This document shows positions 53,255 through 62,940 of a DNA stretch of 64,000 nt, in pieces. The DNA comes from Gloeothece verrucosa PCC 7822 (GTDB lineage: Bacteria; Cyanobacteriota; Cyanobacteriia; Cyanobacteriales; Microcystaceae): NCBI RefSeq assembly GCF_000147335.1, contig NC_014533.1, positions 310,001 to 374,000 of the forward strand, read 5' to 3'. Each line of letters begins with the position of its first letter. Within the stretch, counting starts at the first letter, position 1. The notes under the pieces are model-generated. The model was not told the origin of the DNA. It was given only the letters and a program-made list of their open reading frames with translations, and did not search any database. The position numbers and the translations under genes were made by a program.

Positions 53255-55096
53255 ATGATTAAGCCAGAAATAGAATTTTTTCAGGAGATTAAATCCGAAA
53301 GTTTTACATTGCTCAATCTTTTAGCTCATCGTGCTAACAAAGAACCTAACAAAATTGGTTATAAGTTTCTTCAGCGAGGTGAAACTGTATCTAAAATAAC
53401 ATACTTAGAATTAGAATTGCAAGCACAAGTAATTGCTTATTCTTTACAATCTTTAAAACTTGAGGGAGAGCGAGTTTTACTGCTATATCCATCGGGATTA
53501 GATTTTATCAAAGCCTTTTTCGGATGTTTGTATGCAGGTTTAATCGCTGTACCAGCCTATCCGCCTCGTGCGAGTCAGCATATATCCCGTTTACTCTCCA
53601 TTACCAATGATGCTAAAGCAACAATCGCTTTAACAACCTCCTCAATTTTAAAATCTTTAGAATCAGAAATAAATAAACATCCTGAATTAAAATCTTTGCA
53701 ATGGTTAGCAACAGATACTTTAGATAATGAATTAGCCAAAGAATGGACTAAACCCAACATAACCCCAAAAACCTTAGCATTTCTTCAATATACATCTGGC
53801 TCTACAGGTAAGCCGAAAGGGGTAATGGTAAGCCATGAAAATCTGTTGCACAATTTATCCTTAATTTATTCATGTTTTGCCCATTCTGAGCAGAGTCAGG
53901 GAGTGATTTGGTTACCCCCCTATCATGATATGGGATTAATCGGAGGAATATTACAGCCGCTTTACGGAGGATTTCCGGTGTGTTTGATGGCACCGATGGA
54001 CTTTTTACAAAGGCCCCTGCGTTGGTTACAAGCCATTTCGCAGCACCAAGCCACCACCAGTGGCGGGCCGAATTTTGCTTATGATTTGTGCCTACAAAAA
54101 ATCTCTCCAGAAGAACGAGATCAACTAGACTTAAGTAGCTGGAAAGTAGCCTTTACTGGCGCAGAAACCATCAGAGCAAAAACCTTAGAACAATTTGCCG
54201 AATATTTTGCGCCTTGTGGTTTTCGCAAAGAAGCTTTCTACCCTTGTTATGGGATGGCTGAAACAACCCTAATTGTTACAGGTGGAAAAGTAACAGATCC
54301 GCCAGTTATTTGTGAAATTGATGGCAATAGTCTTGAGCAAAATAAAGTCTTACCTGTACAAAACCCCGAACATAGTAAACAATTGGTAGGCTGTGGACAA
54401 AACCTACCCAATCAAAAAACCCTAATTGTCAATCCCGAAACTTTAATCGAATGTTTACCCGAAGAAGTAGGAGAAATTTGGGTCAGCAGTTCAAGCGTAG
54501 CTCAAGGTTACTGGGAGCAACCTGAAGAAACCAAAAAAGTATTTAAAGCTTATTTAGCAGACAAGGTTCAAGGACCATTTTTACGCACAGGAGACTTAGG
54601 CTTTATCAGAGATGGAGAGTTATTTGTCACCGGCAGAATAAAAGATTTAATTATTATTCGCGGACAAAATTACTATCCTCAAGATATAGAACTGGCAGTA
54701 GAAAAAAGCCATCCAGCCTTACGTTCTAATAGCGGCGCGGCTTTTTCAGTAGAAATGAAAGGACAAGAAAAATTAATTATTGTCCAAGAAGTAGAACGAA
54801 CTTACTTACGAAATTTAAATATTAATGAAATTGTAAGTAGTATTCGTCAAGTAGTAACGAAAGAATTTGAACTTCAAGTTTATGCTACGGTTTTAGTTAA
54901 ACCCGCCAGTATTCCCAAAACATCAAGTGGAAAAATTCAACGCCATCGCTGCCGGGAGCAATTTCTTCAAGGAACTTTGAGTATAGTTGAAGATTGGTGT
55001 GAAACCCCTCATGGAAAAGTAAAATTTTTGCATTTACAAAATGAAGTAGATAATTTATTTAAACAATTATCTAACTTGAACCCAACTCAGAAATAG
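53255..55096 (+). CDS. Fatty acyl-AMP ligase (FAAL)
   Basis: This 613-residue enzyme activates a fatty acid as acyl-AMP and passes it to an ACP. Evidence: the N-terminal ATP motif YTSGSTGKPKGVMVSH, GWLPPYHDMGLIGGI-like segment (WLPPYHDMGLIGG), YGMAETTL, TGDLGFIRDGELFVTGR and RGQNYYPQDIE, all of which are typical of FAALs rather than CoA ligases. The C-terminal subdomain is complete and no carrier domain is fused, so the free ACP at 51609 is the probable acceptor. It is transcribed divergently from the rest of the cluster. It corresponds to CylA in cylindrocyclophane loci. Confidence 0.93.
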   Translation: MIKPEIEFFQEIKSESFTLLNLLAHRANKEPNKIGYKFLQRGETVSKITYLELELQAQVIAYSLQSLKLEGERVLLLYPSGLDFIKAFFGCLYAGLIAVPAYPPRASQHISRLLSITNDAKATIALTTSSILKSLESEINKHPELKSLQWLATDTLDNELAKEWTKPNITPKTLAFLQYTSGSTGKPKGVMVSHENLLHNLSLIYSCFAHSEQSQGVIWLPPYHDMGLIGGILQPLYGGFPVCLMAPMDFLQRPLRWLQAISQHQATTSGGPNFAYDLCLQKISPEERDQLDLSSWKVAFTGAETIRAKTLEQFAEYFAPCGFRKEAFYPCYGMAETTLIVTGGKVTDPPVICEIDGNSLEQNKVLPVQNPEHSKQLVGCGQNLPNQKTLIVNPETLIECLPEEVGEIWVSSSSVAQGYWEQPEETKKVFKAYLADKVQGPFLRTGDLGFIRDGELFVTGRIKDLIIIRGQNYYPQDIELAVEKSHPALRSNSGAAFSVEMKGQEKLIIVQEVERTYLRNLNINEIVSSIRQVVTKEFELQVYATVLVKPASIPKTSSGKIQRHRCREQFLQGTLSIVEDWCETPHGKVKFLHLQNEVDNLFKQLSNLNPTQK

Positions 55097-55262
55097 GTAG
55101 CCAAAAATCAAGTTAACAGTAGCATGAAGCAAAAAAAGGCTGAGAGTGTGTTTACTTCTCAGACAGTCAGTAAACTTTATTGATAAGCTGTCACTCCTTG
55201 AGTTTCTTCTGAAGATCATCATTTTTTTCAATAACTATCTTGTAATTATTGCAGCAGCAAAA

Positions 55263-55562
55263 ATGTCTAATCAATTAATGAATTTGACTGAAGCAAATCT
55301 TCTTCAAAAAATTAAGTTATCTATTAATCAACTTGAAGAATTACATCCTTTAGTTTTTCGGGGTGCTTTTGGTTTAACTCACGAACAAGCCGCGTATGAA
55401 TTATGTGTAGAACCGCAAACCATGAGAGCATACACCAAAAAACAGCCTTCTAAGCGAGTAAAAAAATTAGCCGCTACTACGGCTCGACAGTGGGTTATTA
55501 ATGGGCATAATATAGTAGAACCAGAATTACTATGGAAAGCTATTTTTGAAAATGCTCATTAA
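55263..55562 (+). CDS. Small HTH-like protein, unknown
   Basis: This 99-residue protein has a helical N-terminal part and a middle segment LTHEQAAYELCVEPQTMRAY that reads as a helix-turn-helix, followed by a basic stretch KKQPSKRVKKLAATTARQW. I prefer the ATG at 55263: the frame is open back to 55146, but the extra 39 residues are hydrophobic and out of character. It lies about 170 bases after the ligase gene and may be co-transcribed with it. I cannot name a family. Confidence 0.55.
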   Translation: MSNQLMNLTEANLLQKIKLSINQLEELHPLVFRGAFGLTHEQAAYELCVEPQTMRAYTKKQPSKRVKKLAATTARQWVINGHNIVEPELLWKAIFENAH

Positions 55563-55723
55563 AATAATAATTAGGTTGGACATTAATTAGCAACAGTGAG
55601 GTTAAAAAAGGTTTAATTTTTAAAAAATTATTTAGAAACTGTTAATGAGTTCAACCTATTCCCTAAAATTGCAAGAAAAGCGGAAATAATCTTTTTGACT
55701 GTCAAATTTTGGAGACGAAAACT

Positions 55724-58700
55724 ATGACATTGTTCGGATTGTTTAAAAGCAATATCAATGGAGAAGTTGACACCGGATTTCCTTTTGGATTTGAAGACTT
55801 TTCCACAAATTTTAGAATAGAATTTTTGCCAGATATTTTCGCCGGCACTACGGGAAATGATAATATTACAGGCGATTTAGGCGGGCCAAACGTCATTTTT
55901 AACCTTGATATTTCTGTAGATTCAATACCCGATCCAGACAATAGAAACATCAGCCTTCCCAACACCGCCCGAGATTTTATCGTAGGTTTTGGCGGGAACG
56001 ATAATTTAGTAGGAGACAACTCCTTCAGTGGAGGCGGTAACGATATTATTTTAGGAGATGCTTTTGCCCCCAATGATCAGGGATTGGATGGAGATGACAC
56101 CCTTGATGGATTAGGAGGAAATGACGTTCTTATAGGTGGAGGCGGCGGCGATTTACTCCTAGGTTTTGATGGCGATGATATCATGCTAGGAGACTATTTT
56201 CTCCGCCAGATACAAGTCAACTTTTTTATTGATACAGAAGATTTCCTTCCCAACGATAAAGAAGATGATGTAAACATATATAATCCAGATCCCATTCAGT
56301 TTTTTATTGGCAATTTTTTCAATGAATCAGAAGGGAATGATACCCTTTTTGGAGAAAATGGCGACGATCTCTTGATTGGAGACCGAGGTGATGACAGTTT
56401 AAATGGTGGTAACGATCAAGATACCTTATTAGGGTTCGGCGGCTTTGATAATTTAAACGGCGGTGAAGGAAGCGATATTATACTCGGGGATGGCGTATCT
56501 TTTAACGGGCAAGGAGGAGGTTTTAACAATGATACCCTAGACGGAGCAGGCGGCGATGACATTGTTATCGGTGGTGGTGCCTCAGATGTCCTAAGCGGTG
56601 GCGACGGGAACGACATACTGTTGGGGGATTTGTTTTTAGGATTAATTAATCAGACCATTATTCGTAATTTAGGCAGCATTACCATTGCTCAAGCCGATAA
56701 TACAGTAATTTCTTTAGGAAGCATCAGTTTAGCCGTTGGTGGCATTGGTGGAGAAGGAAATGACCTGATCAATGCTGGCAATGGTAATGACATAGTAGTG
56801 GGTGATAATGGCAACGATACTCTAAACGGTGAGAACGATAATGATACGATTCTCGGCTTTGGCGCTAATGATTTAATCACCGGCAGTAGCGGTAGTGACC
56901 TAATTTTAGGCGATGGGATCTCAGTCGATAATGTAGGGGGTAGTGCAGGCAGTGATATCTTACAGGGAGGGAGTGAAAACGATACCCTGATAGGAGGTGG
57001 AGGCGGCGATCTCATTAGTGGAGACGATGGTAATGACGTAATATTGGGAGACTTATTTCTCGGCTTGATCGATACCACCCTATCAGCTAACGGAATTGTC
57101 CTCAGAGTTGGCGGCAGTGGCGGGGAAGGCTCAGATATCCTCAACGGAAATAATGGAGATGATGTCATCATTGGAGACGAGGGCAACGATTCAATATCTG
57201 GAGACGCGGGTAGTGATAAGGTTTTAGGCTTTGGTGGCAGTGATTTTGTCAGTGGCGGCTCAGAGGATGACATACTTTTAGGAGATGGGTTCTCTGCGGA
57301 CCCCGTCGGCGGTGCGGCAGGGCGAGATGTTCTAGATGCAGGCGAAGGAGACGATATTCTTGTGGGTGGAGGTAGCGGCGACACCTTAAATGGTGGTGAT
57401 GGCAATGACATCATGCTCGGCGATCTTTTCCTCGGTTTAATAGATGAAACCTTCACAGTAGGTGAGGGCGATACTTTAATCAATCTCAGAATTGGCGGCA
57501 GTGGCGGCGAAGGCAGCGACTTCCTCGAAGGTGAAAGCGGGAATGATATTCTTGCCGGTGATGCAGGCAGTGATTTTATTGATGGAGCAGGAGACAGAGA
57601 TATTGACGATCTGGGGACAGATACCGCTATCTATATCAATTCGCCGCTAGGAGCGCTGATCAACATTGATGAAGAAAATACTTATTTCAACATCGCCGAT
57701 GTGAATACTTTAATACCAGATTTAGAGGGTACATTTGAAGTCGCTGAGGGTACAGCCTTTGACGGATTCGACGGCGTAGATACTTTACGTAATCTAGAAA
57801 ATATCATTGCCTCAAATTTTGCAGATACCATTATCGGAAATGCAGAAAATAATGTCCTCGATGGTGGTGGCGGCGATGATGTTTTTATAGGCAATGCCGG
57901 CGATGACGTTATTATTGGTAACGCTTCAGGGCTTTTACTTAACATCGAGCCTAGTGTAACAACGGTAGGTTTAGACCTTAATTTACCCAGTTTTCTTGAC
58001 AGTCCGATCCCGCTTCGTTTACCCACTTTTTCTCTGGAAAAAGGCAGCGATACTAGCCTCATCAGTAACACTACCACTAGCGATATTGATACAGCTAGTT
58101 ACCGTCGAGACCCAGGTGCTGTTAAGGTAGAGTTAGGAGTCGTTACCACTGACAATCTAGGAGCATTATTAGCTAACTTTAATATTGATTTGCCTCCCCA
58201 AGTAGATGAATTATTAGCCCAACTTGGTACAGCAATTGATGTAGGTTTTGCTCAAGATGGTTTTGGATTTACAGATGTATTAATTAATGTTGAAAATGTG
58301 ATTGGTTCTGCTTTTGATGATCAACTCAGTGGTAGCAGTAAAAACAATCAACTTTTTGGCGGTGAAGGTAACGACAAACTCGCCGGCAGTGGAGGCGACG
58401 ATCTCCTCTTCGGTGAAAACGGAAAAGACAATCTTGAAGGAGGTACAGGAAATGATTTTCTAGCAGGAGGTAAAGACCAAGATACCCTAAACGGAAATTC
58501 AGGTAATGATACTGCTTCTTATGCCGCATCTGACGCAGGCGTAAAAGTGAAATTAAGCACAGGAAATGGTCAACTCGGAGATGCTGAAGGCGATCAACTC
58601 ATCAGCATCGAAAATGTAGAAGGTTCTCAGTTTAATGATGACCTTGAAGGGGATGATCAAGGGAACTTTTTAAAAGGATTAGACGGTGATGATAACCTTT

Positions 58701-59170
58701 CCGGTAAAGGGGGGAAAGATACTATTTTTGGTGAAAGCGGCAATGATAAAATTGATGGGGGTAAAGGAGGAGATGAAATCAACGGTGGCGATGGTCAAGA
58801 CATACTCATAGGGGGTGAAGGAAGCGATACTATCTTGGGTGGTCAAGGAGATGATTTAATCGACCCAGGTAACGGAATTAACCTCATTAATAGTGGTACT
58901 GGATTCGATATTACTACTTTGGGTAATGAAGGAATCAACAACATTATTCTAGAAGTCGGAGAGGGCTTTAATACCATTGAAAACTTCCGTCTTAAAACAA
59001 CCAATTTAGGAGTTAGTAATGTTAATACCTTAAGATTTCAAGATGTTTCTGGAGGGGTAGAAATCTTCCTCGGTTTGAGTGAAGACAGCGAAGATCAAAT
59101 TGCTTTCTTAGAAAATATTACAGCCGCGACTCTTGTAGCCCAAGCTGATGCGATTTTCTTTACCGCCTAA
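55724..59170 (+). CDS. Large RTX-type calcium-binding protein
   Basis: This 1148-residue protein is built mostly of glycine-rich nonapeptide repeats GGxGxDxLx, which form calcium-filled parallel beta-rolls. It has no N-terminal signal peptide; RTX proteins carry a C-terminal type I secretion signal. The ATG at 55724 follows GGAG by about 10 bases; the frame also opens at a TTG at 55709. Repeats cover about residues 40-640 and 860-1065. Between them is a less repetitive part (about 640-860). In the first block a larger unit ending GDLFLGLI recurs at 56627, 57050 and 57422. No enzymatic domain is recognised. It is 156 bases upstream of the DevBCA genes on the same strand. Confidence 0.9.
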   Translation: MTLFGLFKSNINGEVDTGFPFGFEDFSTNFRIEFLPDIFAGTTGNDNITGDLGGPNVIFNLDISVDSIPDPDNRNISLPNTARDFIVGFGGNDNLVGDNSFSGGGNDIILGDAFAPNDQGLDGDDTLDGLGGNDVLIGGGGGDLLLGFDGDDIMLGDYFLRQIQVNFFIDTEDFLPNDKEDDVNIYNPDPIQFFIGNFFNESEGNDTLFGENGDDLLIGDRGDDSLNGGNDQDTLLGFGGFDNLNGGEGSDIILGDGVSFNGQGGGFNNDTLDGAGGDDIVIGGGASDVLSGGDGNDILLGDLFLGLINQTIIRNLGSITIAQADNTVISLGSISLAVGGIGGEGNDLINAGNGNDIVVGDNGNDTLNGENDNDTILGFGANDLITGSSGSDLILGDGISVDNVGGSAGSDILQGGSENDTLIGGGGGDLISGDDGNDVILGDLFLGLIDTTLSANGIVLRVGGSGGEGSDILNGNNGDDVIIGDEGNDSISGDAGSDKVLGFGGSDFVSGGSEDDILLGDGFSADPVGGAAGRDVLDAGEGDDILVGGGSGDTLNGGDGNDIMLGDLFLGLIDETFTVGEGDTLINLRIGGSGGEGSDFLEGESGNDILAGDAGSDFIDGAGDRDIDDLGTDTAIYINSPLGALINIDEENTYFNIADVNTLIPDLEGTFEVAEGTAFDGFDGVDTLRNLENIIASNFADTIIGNAENNVLDGGGGDDVFIGNAGDDVIIGNASGLLLNIEPSVTTVGLDLNLPSFLDSPIPLRLPTFSLEKGSDTSLISNTTTSDIDTASYRRDPGAVKVELGVVTTDNLGALLANFNIDLPPQVDELLAQLGTAIDVGFAQDGFGFTDVLINVENVIGSAFDDQLSGSSKNNQLFGGEGNDKLAGSGGDDLLFGENGKDNLEGGTGNDFLAGGKDQDTLNGNSGNDTASYAASDAGVKVKLSTGNGQLGDAEGDQLISIENVEGSQFNDDLEGDDQGNFLKGLDGDDNLSGKGGKDTIFGESGNDKIDGGKGGDEINGGDGQDILIGGEGSDTILGGQGDDLIDPGNGINLINSGTGFDITTLGNEGINNIILEVGEGFNTIENFRLKTTNLGVSNVNTLRFQDVSGGVEIFLGLSEDSEDQIAFLENITAATLVAQADAIFFTA

Positions 59171-59326
59171 TTCAGAAATAAAAATTTAATAAATGGACAA
59201 TCTAAGCTTTAGCTCTCATTAAAAAATTAACTTAAAAATTTTAGTCAAGAACTGAGCTTAGATTTTAATTTTTCTAAAAAAAAGTTTAATAAGGAAAAAC
59301 GAATATGCTGTATCATTGGTAAAAAT

Positions 59327-60661
59327 ATGGAAAATAAATTAATTACTAATCAAAAAACCGGTAAAAAAAGTAAACTCCTATCCCTTACGGGAAACAAGAA
59401 AATATTAGGACTAATTATAGCGGCTTTACTCTTGAGCGGCTTCAGTCTTTATTACTTTCTACGTTTTCGCAGTCTTAGTCCGGCCAGTTCTTCGATTGCC
59501 GCTTCAAACACTTCCAAGACTAAAGCCGTCTCAGCCTTGGGTTATATAAAACCAGAAAAAGAAGTTATTTATTTATCCGGCCCCACCTTTTTAAATACCA
59601 TAGGAGGAAACCGAATAGAAAAACTTTTAGTAAAAGAAGGTGACTATGTAAAATCTGGACAACTAATCGCCATTTTAGACAACGTTTCTACATTAACAGC
59701 CGAGTTATCTTATGCTGAAGAACAAATTACCATTGCCCAAGCACGTTTAGAACAAGTGAAAGCAGGAGCCAAAAAAGGAGAAATAGAAGCACAGCAAGCT
59801 AGATTTGAGGGCAAGAAAGCCGAATTAGAAGGACAAATTAAAACTCAGCGCGAAACAATTGCCACATTACAAGCTCAGTTATTGGGAGAAGAAAATTCTC
59901 AAAATGCTCAAATCGGATCAATACAAGCCGAATTAGAAAATGCTCAAGCAGAATGTAAACGTTATCAATTACTTTATGACAATTCTGTTGTATCTGCCTC
60001 CGATCAAGAAGCTATCTGTTTAAAAGAAAAAACTAACCAAAAAAAATTAGAAGAGGCCCAAGCTTCTTTATTTCGTATCCAATTATCTAGAAAAGCTCAA
60101 ATAGAGGAAGCCAAAGCAAATTTAAATAGAACCATTAGCACTTTAGAAAAACAAATTCAAGAAAATGAATCTGTCTTACAGCAAATTGCCGAAGTTCGTC
60201 CCACCGATGTAAAATTAGCTGAAGCCGAAGTTAAAAGCGCCATTGCTAATGCAAAAAAAGCCAAAGAAACGGTAGAATTAGCTTATGTGCGGGCCCCTCA
60301 TTCAGGACAAATTTTAAAAATTTATACCCACGATGGAGAACGAATTAGTAATCAAGGAATTGTATCCATAGGACAAACGGCTCAGATGGCAGTTACAGCA
60401 GAAGTTTATGAATTAGATATTAGTCGAGTGCGTCTGGGACAAACAGCAAAAATTACCAGTTCTGCTTTTTCCGGAGAATTATTCGGTAAAGTCATACAAG
60501 TAGGATTAGAAATTGGAGAACAAGGTGTTATTTCCCCGGATCCTACTGTAGATGTAGATCGCCGAGTTGTTGACGTTAAAATCCGTTTAAATCCCGAGGA
60601 TAGTAAAAAAGTTTCTGAACTCACCAATTTACAAGTAAATGTAGTTATTAATACTTTATAG
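59327..60661 (+). CDS. devB: DevB-like periplasmic adaptor of ABC exporter
   Basis: This 444-residue HlyD-family adaptor has a membrane anchor (about residues 25-47), the DevB segment SALGYIKPEKEVIYLSGP, a lipoyl half-domain, a long coiled-coil hairpin (about 130-305), the second lipoyl half (VRAPHSGQILKI) and a beta-barrel. It differs from the copy at 998 in having a longer basic N terminus and the insert FLNTIGGNRI. The DevC gene begins 74 bases downstream. It probably forms a trans-envelope exporter with a TolC-like channel. Whether it serves the nearby RTX protein, or a lipid or polyketide product, is not clear; the related DevBCA system moves glycolipids. Confidence 0.92.
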   Translation: MENKLITNQKTGKKSKLLSLTGNKKILGLIIAALLLSGFSLYYFLRFRSLSPASSSIAASNTSKTKAVSALGYIKPEKEVIYLSGPTFLNTIGGNRIEKLLVKEGDYVKSGQLIAILDNVSTLTAELSYAEEQITIAQARLEQVKAGAKKGEIEAQQARFEGKKAELEGQIKTQRETIATLQAQLLGEENSQNAQIGSIQAELENAQAECKRYQLLYDNSVVSASDQEAICLKEKTNQKKLEEAQASLFRIQLSRKAQIEEAKANLNRTISTLEKQIQENESVLQQIAEVRPTDVKLAEAEVKSAIANAKKAKETVELAYVRAPHSGQILKIYTHDGERISNQGIVSIGQTAQMAVTAEVYELDISRVRLGQTAKITSSAFSGELFGKVIQVGLEIGEQGVISPDPTVDVDRRVVDVKIRLNPEDSKKVSELTNLQVNVVINTL

Positions 60662-60735
60662 GTCTGATTTTCTAGCTTTTTAATCCTCAAAAAAAACTGT
60701 TTACAAATAAAATAAAAAACTCGGAGTTTATAGTA

Positions 60736-61890
60736 ATGTTTTTTGATATTCCTTTAGCTTGGCGGCAACTAATTAGAGAAAAATCACGAATGATGGTAGT
60801 TTTAACAGGGATTACCTTTGCTGATATTTTAATGTTTATGCAACTGGGGTTTCAATCGGCTTTATATGATAGTGCCGCCAGAATCCATCATAGTGTAAAC
60901 GCTGATTTAGTAATGATTAGTTCGCGTTCAAAATCTCTTAGCTACATGAGAGCATTCCCGAGACGAAGATTATATCAAGCTTTAAGTTTTGATGGAGTTC
61001 AATCAGTAACGCCCATTTATGTAGGCTATCGAGATTGGAAAAACCCTAAAACCTCTGATTTCAGAACAATTTTTATTTATGGTTTTGAGCCGGTTAAACC
61101 CTTTGCCGATGTACCGGGATTAGCGGAAAATATCGACAAAATTAGAATTAAAGATAAAATTTTATTTGATCAAGCTTCTCGCTTAGAATACGGTGATATT
61201 GTCAATCAATTTCAAACAAATCAGATAGTCACTACTGAATTAGGCAATAAAAAAATTGATGTAGTAGGTTTATTTACTTTAGGGCCTACTTTTTCGGCTG
61301 ATGGGAATATCATTACCAGTGATTCAACTTTTTTACACCTATTTCCTGATCGGCAGGCTGAACAAATTAACATAGGCCTTATTCAAATAAAACCCAATGC
61401 TGATATTAAACAAGTCGCTGAAAACCTTAAACAACAACTGCCTAATGATATAATTATTTATAATAAACAAGAATTTGTAGAATTTGAAAAAAGATATTGG
61501 CAAACCAGTACAGCCATTGGCTTTATTTTTGCTTTAAGTATGTCGATGGGTTTTATTGTTGGTACAGTAATCGTTTATCAAATTCTTTATACAGATGTTT
61601 CAGAACATTTATCAGAATATGCCACTTTAATTGCTATGGGCTACAAATATTCTTATTTATTAATAGTCATTTTTCAAGAATCCATCATTCTTTCAGTTTT
61701 AGGATATATGCCGAGTTTACTGATCGCGATCAATCTTTATAGTTTAACCAAATCAGCAACTTTTTTACCCATGCTGATGACCTCAGATAAAATTATATTA
61801 GTTTTTATTTTAACAGTGATAATGTGTTCTATTTCAGGACTATTAGCCATGCGGAAACTATTACAAGCCGATCCCGCCGATATATTTTAG
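60736..61890 (+). CDS. devC: DevC-like ABC exporter permease
   Basis: This 384-residue permease has a membrane helix near the N terminus (MMVVLTGITFADILMFMQLG), a large periplasmic domain and three more helices at about 255-280, 305-330 and 350-370, the MacB/DevC layout. The segment SEHLSEYATLIAMGYKYSYL is shared with the left-edge paralogue. The DevA ATPase gene follows 15 bases downstream. The ATG is preceded by CTCGGAG, a plausible ribosome site. Confidence 0.93.
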   Translation: MFFDIPLAWRQLIREKSRMMVVLTGITFADILMFMQLGFQSALYDSAARIHHSVNADLVMISSRSKSLSYMRAFPRRRLYQALSFDGVQSVTPIYVGYRDWKNPKTSDFRTIFIYGFEPVKPFADVPGLAENIDKIRIKDKILFDQASRLEYGDIVNQFQTNQIVTTELGNKKIDVVGLFTLGPTFSADGNIITSDSTFLHLFPDRQAEQINIGLIQIKPNADIKQVAENLKQQLPNDIIIYNKQEFVEFEKRYWQTSTAIGFIFALSMSMGFIVGTVIVYQILYTDVSEHLSEYATLIAMGYKYSYLLIVIFQESIILSVLGYMPSLLIAINLYSLTKSATFLPMLMTSDKIILVFILTVIMCSISGLLAMRKLLQADPADIF

Positions 61891-61905
61891 TAAATTGTAA
61901 ATCTT

Positions 61906-62610
61906 ATGAATAATCCTGTAGTTGAAATTTCAAGGCTTAATTACTATTATGGTCATGGAACCTTACGCAAGCAAATACTATTCAACATCATTCTCGATAT
62001 TTTCCAAGGAGAGATCGTCATTTTATCAGGTCCTTCAGGTTCTGGGAAAACCACATTATTAACCTTGATTGGAGCTTTAAGAAAAATCACAGAAGGCAGT
62101 ATAAAAGTTTTAAATCAAGAACTTCTTAAAAGTAGTGATACAGAATTAATAGAAGTGCGGCGAAAAATTGGTTATATTTTCCAAGCACATAATTTACTGA
62201 GGTCTTTAACGGCTCGCGAAAATGTACAGATGACGATACAACTCCATAAAGATATTTCTCAAGAAGAAGCCCGAATTAAATCAGAAGCCATTCTTAGAAC
62301 TGTAGGCCTAGGAAAATGGATTAATTATTATCCTGATGATTTATCTGGAGGACAAAAACAGCGAGTTGCCATTGCGCGGGCTTTAGTTTGTTCTCCTAAA
62401 TTAGTTTTAGCAGATGAACCGACGGCTTCCTTAGATAGTAAATCTGGTCGAGCGGTAGTAGAAATTTTACAATCTTTAGTCAAAGAAAAAGGAAGTACAG
62501 TGCTTATGGTCACTCATGATAACCGTATTTTAGATATTGCTGATCGAATTATTTATATGGAAGATGGTTGTTTAGTGACAGGACATAATTTTTATCCATC
62601 TAAGCAATAG
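61906..62610 (+). CDS. devA: DevA-like ABC transporter ATPase
   Basis: This 234-residue ATPase powers the exporter. It has the Walker A motif GPSGSGKTT, the Q-loop region YIFQAHNLLRSLTAREN, the signature LSGGQKQR, Walker B VLADEPTASLD and the His switch VTHDNR. It belongs to the LolD/MacB/DevA group of ATPases. It ends the three-gene set that begins at 59327. Confidence 0.95.
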   Translation: MNNPVVEISRLNYYYGHGTLRKQILFNIILDIFQGEIVILSGPSGSGKTTLLTLIGALRKITEGSIKVLNQELLKSSDTELIEVRRKIGYIFQAHNLLRSLTARENVQMTIQLHKDISQEEARIKSEAILRTVGLGKWINYYPDDLSGGQKQRVAIARALVCSPKLVLADEPTASLDSKSGRAVVEILQSLVKEKGSTVLMVTHDNRILDIADRIIYMEDGCLVTGHNFYPSKQ

Positions 62611-62940
62611 ACAATATATCGCAGAATAGGAGTTAGGCACTCTCCAGGAAATATAGCAATCAAGAATGATTGATGAGAAATAATCCCAAGGTAGAGAATA
62701 GGAGTTACGCACTCCCAATTAAAAACAACGATCCTATTCTCTAAAAAATCTACATTTTGATAGATGCAAACGAATAAAAGTATTTTCTTAGACATTTTTA
62801 GCAGAGAAATATATAAATAGGCATATCTAAGCGAAAAATAATTATGATAATATTGATACACATTTTCAGGAAAGGAGATATAAAAAAGCCTTTAAATTAA
62901 AACAATCAAACATTCAAACAATTAACTTCTTTAATTAGAA
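62611..62940. repeat. Intergenic region with partial palindromic-element copy
   Basis: AGGAGTTAGGCACTC (about 62629) and AGGAGTTACGCACTC (62701 onward) are near-identical half-sites. The block 62705-62738 matches, inverted, the right part of the palindromic element at 27230-27274. An AAAGGAG motif at about 62873 lies too far (some 60 bases) from the next ATG to be its ribosome site. No gene seen. Confidence 0.7.

Noticed and set aside
55146..55262. N-terminal extension of the small HTH-like protein
   Set aside because: The extra 39 residues are hydrophobic, unlike the rest, and the ATG at 55263 gives a compact domain.
56689..57483. 264-residue antisense frame, Pro/Ser rich
   Set aside because: It is the shadow of the glycine/aspartate-rich RTX repeats on the other strand; the same holds for 56416-56616, 57682-58077 and 55702-56073.
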